Of a DNA stretch of 12,182 nt, positions 6,769 through 12,182 are shown piece after piece (within the stretch, counting starts at the first letter, position 1; each line of letters starts with the position of its first letter). Below the pieces are notes generated by a model. The model searched no databases and was not told the DNA's origin. It worked only from the letters and a program-made list of their open reading frames with translations. The DNA lies in the NCBI GenBank assembly GCA_017694145.1, contig JADINF010000103.1:1-12182 (forward strand). Reading direction: 5' to 3'. This stretch comes from Candidatus Stercoripulliclostridium pullicola. Its GTDB lineage: Bacteria; Bacillota; Clostridia; Christensenellales; DTU072. Made by a program: the position numbers and the translations under genes.

Positions 6769-7299
6769 ATGGCGTTTTTTACGGAAATAGGCATACTGTT
6801 TACAGGAATGACCGTGCCGGCGCTTATCGCGCTCATACTCGGATTCGTCTTTGTGGTGATCGAGATATTTCAACCCGGTTTCGGCATATTCGGCATCGTC
6901 GGCGGCATACTGATTACGTTGGGCATAGTGCTCCGCGCGCTTGTCGGGGACGGTAACGTGTTCGCGCAGGTGTTCCTGCTGATCTTCTTTGAAGCGGTAG
7001 GTATCCTGATAGCGTTCCTCGTGCTTATCCTCACGGCGAAAAAGGGCTGGCTCAACCGTTCGCCGCTCGTTGAGTCGGGCACAGCGGTAGCGGTAGCCCG
7101 TTCCGAAGGGACCGCCGATTACCGCGATCTTGTCGGAAGCACGGGCGTCGCGACTACCGACCTCAAACCCGTCGGCAAAGCGCGTATCGGAGATAAGATC
7201 GTGGAAGTCGTTTCAGACGGATTCTATATTTCCAACGGCGAACCCGTCAAGGTAGTGGCGGTCGAAGGTTCTAAAATTTCCGTCGAAAGAGCGGAATAA
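6769..7299 (+). CDS. NfeD family membrane protein
   Basis: A 176-residue short NfeD (YqeZ/YuaF type) protein. Three hydrophobic segments are seen, about residues 12-34, 38-58 and 64-89, the second glycine-rich (GFGIFGIVGGILITLG) as is typical. Residues 118-174 make the soluble OB-fold domain (DLVGSTGVATTDLKP, GDKIVEVVSDGFYISNGEPVKV). NfeD proteins are partners of flotillins and help to organise membrane microdomains; the next gene is a flotillin, which supports the call. AAGGAG (6754-6759) lies nine bases before the ATG. It starts 46 bases after vorC with no clear terminator between, so it may share the upstream transcript. Confidence 0.9.
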   Translation: MAFFTEIGILFTGMTVPALIALILGFVFVVIEIFQPGFGIFGIVGGILITLGIVLRALVGDGNVFAQVFLLIFFEAVGILIAFLVLILTAKKGWLNRSPLVESGTAVAVARSEGTADYRDLVGSTGVATTDLKPVGKARIGDKIVEVVSDGFYISNGEPVKVVAVEGSKISVERAE

Positions 7300-7325
7300 A
7301 ATAAACTTTAACGGAGGAATAGAAT

Positions 7326-8315
7326 ATGCCTGGATGGGGTATAGCTCTCATAGTGATAGCGGTGCTTGTCATAGTACTGGCTTTCATACTGATACCGTTC
7401 AACATCTGGTTCCGCGCCCTTGTGTCAGGCGCTCCCGTATCTATTTCGAGGCTCGTGGGAATGAGGCTCAGAAAGATTAAGGTGGCGATGATAGTGGACG
7501 CGTACATCACCGGTAAAAAGGCGGGACTCGACATCGATATCGCCACTCTCGAAACTCACTATATGGCGAAAGGCGACGTGATCAAAGTCGTCAACGCCCT
7601 TATTTCGGCGCACAGCGCGAATATCGAGTTGAGCATACAGACGGCAATGGCGATAGACCTTGCGGGACGCGACGTTCTGAACGCGGTCAAAGTTTCCGTC
7701 AATCCCAAGGTCATAGAAACGCCCATGATCAGCGCGATAGCGAAAGACGGTATCGAATTACGCGCCAAAGCGCGCGTGACGGTGCGCGCGAATATCGCTC
7801 GCCTTATCGGCGGCGCGGGAGAGGAAACCATTATCGCCCGCGTAGGCGAAGGAATAGTCACGACGATAGGCTCGGCGGAGGAGCACAAAGCGGTGCTCGA
7901 GAACCCCGACAGCATTTCGCGTAAAGTGCTCGAGAAGGGACTCGATTCGGGAACGGCTTACGAAATACTCTCCATCGACATAGCGGACGTCGACGTCGGC
8001 AGGAACATCGGAGCTCAGCTCCAGATGGATCAGGCGGAAGCGGACAAGCGCGTGGCGCAGGCGAAAGCGGAAGAGCGCAGAGCGCTCGCAGTAGCGCAGG
8101 AGCAGGAGATGAAAGCGCGCACGCAGGAAATGCGCGCGGCTGTAGTCGCCGCGGAAGCGGAAGTGCCGAAAGCGCTCGCAAACGCACTCAACAACGGAAA
8201 GATGGGAGTCATGGATTATTACAATCTTCTCAATCTTCAGGCCGACACCGCCATGCGTAACGGCATAAGCGGAGATCTGAAGGGCGAACCCCCCGTCGAC
8301 GGAGGCAAGAAATAA
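7326..8315 (+). CDS. floA: Flotillin-like protein FloA
   Basis: A 329-residue FloA (YqfA) protein, the usual length. It has one N-terminal hydrophobic helix (residues 5-26) anchoring it in the membrane, a domain from about 35 to 220 with the FloA-specific sequence ([58 protein letters not shown]), and a long Ala/Glu/Lys-rich coiled-coil (about 232-285) ending in the conserved [18 protein letters not shown]. FloA scaffolds functional membrane microdomains. A strong GGAGGAA ribosome site precedes the ATG. The gene lies just after nfeD, the known pairing, and its stop overlaps the start of a small third gene. Confidence 0.97.
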   Translation: MPGWGIALIVIAVLVIVLAFILIPFNIWFRALVSGAPVSISRLVGMRLRKIKVAMIVDAYITGKKAGLDIDIATLETHYMAKGDVIKVVNALISAHSANIELSIQTAMAIDLAGRDVLNAVKVSVNPKVIETPMISAIAKDGIELRAKARVTVRANIARLIGGAGEETIIARVGEGIVTTIGSAEEHKAVLENPDSISRKVLEKGLDSGTAYEILSIDIADVDVGRNIGAQLQMDQAEADKRVAQAKAEERRALAVAQEQEMKARTQEMRAAVVAAEAEVPKALANALNNGKMGVMDYYNLLNLQADTAMRNGISGDLKGEPPVDGGKK

Positions 8316-8563
8316 TGTCGAAGCATAGGCACCCGGTAAATCCGGGCTCGGCGACGGTCGTGGAGAAGATCGTCACCGCAACCGCGGCGGGTAGCGAAGG
8401 GTGCGCCGAGCACTATAACGAACGCACGATAGTGACGGACGCCAACTACGAAGAACACGTCGCCGACAGAGCGTGGCTCGCAAGAGATTATGCGCGCGCA
8501 ATAGTTCTCGGCGAAGCGCTCTCCGAGCCGCTGTGCAAAAAACGCTTCGGCAGAAGAAAATAA
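8315..8563 (+). CDS. Small hypothetical protein coupled to floA
   Basis: An 82-residue frame starting in a TAATG overlap with the floA stop and ending just before a strong terminator, so it is very likely the third gene of the nfeD-floA unit. I do not recognise the family. The protein is hydrophilic and soluble-looking, with a basic His/Lys start (MSKHRHP), a small-residue segment (TATAAGS), a likely helix around ADRAWLARDYARAIVLGEALSE, two cysteines (30 and 74) and a basic tail KKRFGRRK. No membrane segment or signal peptide. B. subtilis also has a small gene (yqfB) after its nfeD-floA pair, but I cannot claim homology. Translation is probably by re-initiation. Confidence 0.65.
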   Translation: MSKHRHPVNPGSATVVEKIVTATAAGSEGCAEHYNERTIVTDANYEEHVADRAWLARDYARAIVLGEALSEPLCKKRFGRRK

Positions 8564-8569
8564 TATCCG

Positions 8570-8604
8570 AGGGCTGTCGCGGCATGCCGCGACAGCCCTT
8601 TTTC
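8570..8604 (+). terminator. Strong intrinsic terminator after the floA unit
   Basis: A 30-base perfect palindrome (8570-8599; left arm begins AGGGCTGTCGCGGC) is followed at once by a run of five T. It closes the nfeD-floA-small gene unit and separates it from malQ. Confidence 0.95.
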
Positions 8605-8634
8605 GTTAAATCCGATAATCAATTTACGACAAAA

Positions 8635-8719
8635 ACGGGTGACCCGTATCTGCAGTTCGGATACCCGTCAGGGTTAAGACGATATACGCGAAGGTAACGA
8701 TACGGCGGACAAGCCGTAT
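8635..8719 (+). promoter_or_regulatory. Cluster of short inverted repeats in the malQ leader
   Basis: ACGGG/CCCGT (8635-8639 and 8643-8647), GTATC/GATAC (8646-8650 and 8660-8664, 9-base loop), and ATACGGC/GCCGTAT (8700-8706 and 8713-8719, 6-base loop). ACGGGT (8635-8640) could also pair with ACCCGT (8663-8668). The last stem ends about 19 bases before the malQ RBS. A weak -10 (GATAAT, 8614-8619) without a good -35 would put these elements in the mRNA leader. Function unknown. Confidence 0.4.
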
Positions 8720-8749
8720 GCGTCACACATAAATACGAAGGAGATAAAT

Positions 8750-10240
8750 ATGAGGAAAGCTGGAGTTTTGTTGCCGGTAAGTTCGCTTATGGGCGAGTAC
8801 GGCATTGGCGATTTCGGAGCGAGCGCCAAATATTTTGCCGATTACATAAAGCGTATAGGTTTCAAGATATGGCAGATACTGCCGATAACTATTTTAGGGC
8901 TCGGCAATTCGCCGTACAGCGGCGTGAGCGCTTTTGCGGGAAACGCCTTGCTTATCGATATAACTCAACTTCCGGAGCGGCTCGTAAGCCGCGAGGAGCG
9001 CGAGGAATGTAAGATATATTCGCCCTACAGAGTGGATTATTTCGGCGTGCGCACGAAGAAGATGGTGGCTTTGAGGAGAGCCGCCGAGCGCCTTAACGAC
9101 GAAGATAAAGAGGCTGTCGCCGCGTTTGCTAAAGAAAACGCTTTCTGGCTCGAAGATTACGCCCTCTATATGGCGATAAGGGACGACACCGGCAAAGAAT
9201 GGGGCGAATGGGACGATAAGCTTAAATTCAGGGATAAACACGCGCTTAGAGAGGCGCGCGAAAGACTTTCCGCCGACGTATTGTATTACGAATTCGAACA
9301 GTATCTTTTCTATACCCAGTGGGCGAAGCTCAAAGAGTACGTCAATTCTTTGGGCGTCGAGATATTCGGAGATATGCCGATATACGTGGCGTACAATTCT
9401 CCCGAAGTGTGGGCTAATCCCTCTAATTTTAGGCTCGATAAGCACCTTAAACCCACCGAAGTCGCGGGAGTGCCGCCGGATTATTTCGCGGAGGACGGAC
9501 AGCTCTGGGGCAATCCTCTTTACAATTACGAAGCGATGGAAAAGGACGGCTACGCCTGGATGACGGAGCGTATCGTCCACAACCTCAAAATGTACGATAT
9601 CCTCCGCATAGATCATTTCCGCGGTCTTTGCGAATACTGGGCGGTACCCGCGGAGGCGAAAACGGCAAAGGAAGGCAAGTGGCGAGCGGGTCCCGGAATG
9701 AAGCTCTGGAAAGCGGTGCGCAAGCGCGTCAAAGATCCGCAGATCGTGGCGGAGGATCTCGGAATAATCGACGATAAGGTCGTTAAATATCTCGAAGAAA
9801 CGGGCTTCCCCGGAATGAGAGTATTGCAATTCGCGTTCGACGGGTTGAAGGATAATCCGCATCTTCCCTATAATTATCCGATAAATACCGTGGCTTATAC
9901 CGCGACGCACGACAACAATACTTCGCTTGGCTGGCTGTACACGCTCGACCACGGCACGCTCGACAAGGTGCTCGAATTCATCGACGTAAGCCATTCCGAA
10001 TGGGGCGAAGGCGGCAGACACTGCAAGAGCACCCAGGCCATGGCGCGCGCCGTTGCGGCAAGCTCCGCCCGCACGGTGATATTCCCGTTACAGGACCTTA
10101 CGGGATACGGCGGAGATACCAGGCTCAACGTGCCGGGCACTCCCGAAGGGAACTGGGAATTCCGCGCAACGCTGGCGACTCTCGAGGATATAGATACCGA
10201 TTTTTACAGGAAGTTGCTCGATATTTACGGCAGAAACTGA
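8750..10240 (+). CDS. malQ: 4-alpha-glucanotransferase (amylomaltase, GH77)
   Basis: A 496-residue GH77 enzyme that transfers alpha-1,4-glucan segments between malto-oligosaccharides, releasing glucose, in cytoplasmic maltodextrin or glycogen metabolism. Motifs in order: GVLLPVSSL at the N-terminus, WQILPI (41-46) and NSPYSGVSAFAGN (53-65), GDMPIYV (207-213), the active-site lid VPPDYFAEDGQLWGNP (241-256), LRIDHFRG with nucleophile Asp288, VAEDLG with acid/base Glu335, and THDNN with Asp388. All three catalytic carboxylates are present and the length is normal. AAGGAG (8738-8743) precedes the ATG by six bases. It appears to be transcribed alone; no other maltose gene is adjacent. Its last 16 bases overlap the convergent gene on the other strand, and no + strand terminator is seen after it. 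Confidence 0.97.
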   Translation: MRKAGVLLPVSSLMGEYGIGDFGASAKYFADYIKRIGFKIWQILPITILGLGNSPYSGVSAFAGNALLIDITQLPERLVSREEREECKIYSPYRVDYFGVRTKKMVALRRAAERLNDEDKEAVAAFAKENAFWLEDYALYMAIRDDTGKEWGEWDDKLKFRDKHALREARERLSADVLYYEFEQYLFYTQWAKLKEYVNSLGVEIFGDMPIYVAYNSPEVWANPSNFRLDKHLKPTEVAGVPPDYFAEDGQLWGNPLYNYEAMEKDGYAWMTERIVHNLKMYDILRIDHFRGLCEYWAVPAEAKTAKEGKWRAGPGMKLWKAVRKRVKDPQIVAEDLGIIDDKVVKYLEETGFPGMRVLQFAFDGLKDNPHLPYNYPINTVAYTATHDNNTSLGWLYTLDHGTLDKVLEFIDVSHSEWGEGGRHCKSTQAMARAVAASSARTVIFPLQDLTGYGGDTRLNVPGTPEGNWEFRATLATLEDIDTDFYRKLLDIYGRN

Positions 10241-10716
10241 ACGGAAGGGCAGTAAAACAAAACGCCTTCGCCGTATACGGCAAGGCAATATCCCTCTAAC
10301 CAATCGAAGACCCGGGCGTGTACGTTCGGGTCTTTCAACGCGGCGGGAAGTGGAGCGCCGCTAGCTTTGGCGTAAGCTTCCGCAGAGCAGAAATATTCAA
10401 AAAATTCCTTTAAGCTATTTGTTTTTACGCCGAAACGCTCGGAAATTTTCATAAGTTCCGCGTCGTCGCGTAGCTTCTCTATATCGATACCGCAGGGCTT
10501 GTCGGAGAGCGCGACGGCGTTATATACGCCCGAATGCGAGGCGCTTACGTAAACGTCGCGCGGCGCGCCTTCGAGATACGGTGAACCGCACTCGTTGTGT
10601 TCGTAAGTCACGCCGGCAAAGTCTTTTCCGCAAATATCCGCATAAACGCCGTACAGTGCTACGGCGGTGTCCGCGACGGTATATTTACTTTTATCCGAAA
10701 TAGAAATCAAAATCAT
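10225..10716 (-). CDS. 4'-phosphopantetheinyl transferase superfamily protein (short, Sfp-like)
   Basis: A 163-residue protein with the two PPTase signatures: SASHSG...GIDIEKLRD (58-84) carrying His61, Asp78 and Glu80, and EYFCSAEAYAKASG (107-120) carrying Glu113 and Lys117. By analogy with Sfp, the Asp and two Glu bind Mg2+ for transfer of phosphopantetheine from CoA to a carrier protein. It is shorter than typical Sfp (about 220), mainly in the N-terminal part and between the two motifs. The usual W(S/T)xKE core is here FCSAE: Trp becomes Phe and the Lys before the Glu becomes Ala. It starts inside the end of cimA (26-base overlap) with no clear RBS, so it is probably translated by coupling. 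The carrier-protein substrate is unknown. Its 3' end overlaps malQ. Confidence 0.75.
   Translation of the reverse strand: MILISISDKSKYTVADTAVALYGVYADICGKDFAGVTYEHNECGSPYLEGAPRDVYVSASHSGVYNAVALSDKPCGIDIEKLRDDAELMKISERFGVKTNSLKEFFEYFCSAEAYAKASGAPLPAALKDPNVHARVFDWLEGYCLAVYGEGVLFYCPSVQFLP
10253..10286 (-). terminator. Terminator-like hairpin inside the end of the PPTase gene
   Basis: Read on the minus strand, GCCTT-GCCG, loop TATA, CGGC-G-AAGGC (one bulged G; 10286 down to 10264) is followed by GTTTTGTTTTAC. It resembles an intrinsic terminator for leftward transcription but falls about 27 bases before the PPTase stop codon, so its role is doubtful. Confidence 0.4.
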
Positions 10717-12182
10717 CGCTCAAAGCAAAGTGGTAGGAGTCGGAAAGAGCGTCGAAACTCGCGCGTATGATATCCTCTGAAACGCCTACCGTTTTCCAAA
10801 TATGCCTGCCGTCGGTAGTGGTTATCAGAACGCGGACGGCGGCGCCCGTGGCGGATCGGGGATTGATGACTCTTACCTTGTAGTCGATAAGGCTTACTTT
10901 GTCTATCGAAGGGAAGAAGTTGAGCATACACTCTCTCATAGCTTTATCGAGGGCGTGGACGGGTCCCAAGCCCTTCGCGGAAGCGGAGCGCGTCACGTCG
11001 CCTACGCGGATAGTGGTAGAGGCGGTACATTCGGGCTCGTCGGAAGTGTTTGTAACGGAATACCCGATCGGCTCGAACCGCGTTACGTCGCGATCGAGTA
11101 TTTTACCCGCGAGAATGACGAAGCTCGCTTCGGCGGCTTCGTAGGTGTATCCCGCGTCCTCGCGCTCTTTGAGTGCGCGGGCGATACGTTTGAGTCCTTC
11201 GGCGTTCTCCGCTATGTCGGGGAAAAAGGGCTTCAGCTTCGCGATCAGAAGATGTTTGCCGGCTTCTTTCGAAAGCAGAAGCTGGCGGATATTGCCTACG
11301 GAAGCGGGATCGACGTGCTCGAAACTGCCGCCCGCTTTGAGAATGCCGTCCGCATGCAGTCCCGCTTTGTGAGAAAACGCGCCCGCGCCTACGTAAGGAT
11401 AAAAATCCGGTATCGTGATATTGGTTATCTCCGCCACGGTACGTGCTACGGGAGTGAGCAGTTTAAGGTCTATCCCGCTGACGTATCCCGCGCGGACAAG
11501 GAGAGGAAGCAGTGTGGAGAGGTTGGCGTTTCCGCACCTTTCTCCGATGCCCAGCAAAGTTCCCTGAACGTGCGTGGCGCCCGCCTTGACGGCGGCGAGA
11601 GTGGAGGCTACCGCAAGTCCGTTGTCGTTATGGCAATGTATGCCGATACGCACTTCGGGGAAGCGCTCGACTATTCTTGCGGTTATCTCTTTAACGTCGT
11701 CCGGAAGCGCGCCGCCGTTGGTGTCGCAGAGCGTGAGGACCTTCGCACCGCCGCGAACGGCGGCAGCAAGCGTCTTTACGGCATATTCTGCGTCGTAGCG
11801 GTAACCGTCGAAAAAGTGCTCCGCGTCAAATATAACGGTTTTGTCGTTTTTTGTAGCATAAGCTACGGATTGTTCTATTATACGTAAGTTTTCGTCGAGA
11901 TCCGTCTTGAGCACGTCCCTTACCTGCAACGCATGCGATTTACCTACGAGCGTAAGCGTAGGGGTAGGACATTCGACGAGCGCGCGGAGGTTTTCGTCCC
12001 GATCGGGCATGAGCCCTTTCTTACAGGTCATTCCGAAAGCTACGGGTACGGAACGGGTAACGGGCAACGTAAGGCGTGAAAGTTTCTCCGCCGCGGGGTC
12101 GAAGCCGGGCGCGCCGTATTCCGTGTAGTGCACGCCGAGCCTGTCGAGCGCCGCGATGACGTCGAGCTTGTCGACGGAGGAA
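10691..12182 (-). CDS. cimA: Citramalate synthase, N-terminus beyond window
   Basis: A citramalate synthase of the LeuA/HMGL family, condensing pyruvate and acetyl-CoA to (R)-citramalate, the first step of the threonine-independent route to 2-oxobutyrate and isoleucine. The frame stays open to the right edge; the residues there (SSVDKLDVIAALDRLGVHY) match the usual early sequence, so only the first 15-25 residues are missing and the GTG at 12133 is internal. Visible motifs: VIFDAEHFFDGY, CDTNGG, the metal-binding HCHNDNG, GERCGNANL and FSHKAGLHADG. The last ~130 residues form the LeuA-type allosteric dimerisation domain (feedback by isoleucine in the family). CimA-specific DAEHFFDGY favours it over isopropylmalate or homocitrate synthase. 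The PPTase gene overlaps its 3' end. Confidence 0.93.
   Translation of the reverse strand, partial: SSVDKLDVIAALDRLGVHYTEYGAPGFDPAAEKLSRLTLPVTRSVPVAFGMTCKKGLMPDRDENLRALVECPTPTLTLVGKSHALQVRDVLKTDLDENLRIIEQSVAYATKNDKTVIFDAEHFFDGYRYDAEYAVKTLAAAVRGGAKVLTLCDTNGGALPDDVKEITARIVERFPEVRIGIHCHNDNGLAVASTLAAVKAGATHVQGTLLGIGERCGNANLSTLLPLLVRAGYVSGIDLKLLTPVARTVAEITNITIPDFYPYVGAGAFSHKAGLHADGILKAGGSFEHVDPASVGNIRQLLLSKEAGKHLLIAKLKPFFPDIAENAEGLKRIARALKEREDAGYTYEAAEASFVILAGKILDRDVTRFEPIGYSVTNTSDEPECTASTTIRVGDVTRSASAKGLGPVHALDKAMRECMLNFFPSIDKVSLIDYKVRVINPRSATGAAVRVLITTTDGRHIWKTVGVSEDIIRASFDALSDSYHFALSDDFDFYFG

Noticed and set aside
8894..10021. 375-residue frame antisense to malQ
   Set aside because: It mirrors a highly conserved malQ, has no recognisable motif or RBS, and long antisense frames are common at this codon usage.
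11848..11870. 23-base sequence (TTTTTGTAGC..GCTACGGAT) resembling one at 3884-3906, 19 of 23 identical
   Set aside because: By a rough count about one such match is expected by chance in a window this size, and the copy in cimA encodes a conserved SVAYA segment, so a dispersed repeat is not supported.
10802..11887. 361-residue frame on the + strand antisense to cimA
   Set aside because: Same reasoning: cimA carries all family motifs in the opposite strand and the + frame resembles nothing.

Overview
The window looks like a chromosomal segment of an anaerobic Gram-positive bacterium, most likely an uncultured member of class Clostridia (Bacillota). Three things point there: the rplU-prp-rpmA block with an L27 that carries a Prp-cleavable N-terminal extension; a four-subunit ferredoxin-dependent 2-oxoacid oxidoreductase; and an NfeD/FloA membrane-microdomain pair. 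This placement is inferred from gene content only. No IS element, phage gene, CRISPR array, tRNA or rRNA is visible.

Layout. (1) Positions 1-1220 (+): C-terminal part of a divergent (alpha/alpha)6-barrel glycoside hydrolase of the GH63/MGH1-like type, entering from the left. (2) 1281-3161 (+): a promoter and structured leader, then rplU (L21), prp (L27-processing protease), rpmA (L27), and an OGG-type 8-oxoguanine DNA glycosylase in the place where obgE is often found. (3) 3187-3820 (+): a NYN/PIN-like protein with a strong RBS and its own terminator. (4) 3763-4101: a 339-base gene-free stretch holding that terminator, an imperfect-repeat hairpin and, at its right end, a good sigma-A-type promoter (TTGCAT-17-TATAAT). 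(5) 4111-6722 (+): vorDBAC, encoding ferredoxin, alpha, beta (TPP) and gamma subunits of a 2-oxoacid:ferredoxin oxidoreductase. (6) 6769-8604 (+): nfeD, floA and a small unrecognised gene overlapping floA, closed by a near-perfect intrinsic terminator. (7) 8750-10240 (+): malQ, 4-alpha-glucanotransferase, behind a 145-base gap rich in short inverted repeats. (8) 10225-12182 (-): a citramalate synthase (cimA), running off the right edge, followed in an overlapping arrangement by a short Sfp-like phosphopantetheinyl transferase whose 3' end overlaps the 3' end of malQ.

How the genes fit together. L21, Prp and L27 form a ribosome-assembly unit in which Prp trims the L27 extension. The oxidoreductase couples 2-oxoacid decarboxylation (branched-chain keto acids are the best guess) to ferredoxin reduction, and CimA opens the pyruvate route to 2-oxobutyrate/isoleucine, so both touch branched-chain keto-acid metabolism. 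MalQ and the left-hand glycosidase belong to carbohydrate use. Most of the window is ordinary core genome. I do not see a convincing undescribed multi-gene system. The items most worth a second look are the NYN gene with an altered active-site motif, the 82-aa gene coupled to floA, the short PPTase with a changed signature motif and a terminator-like hairpin inside its coding end, and the structured leaders before rplU and malQ.
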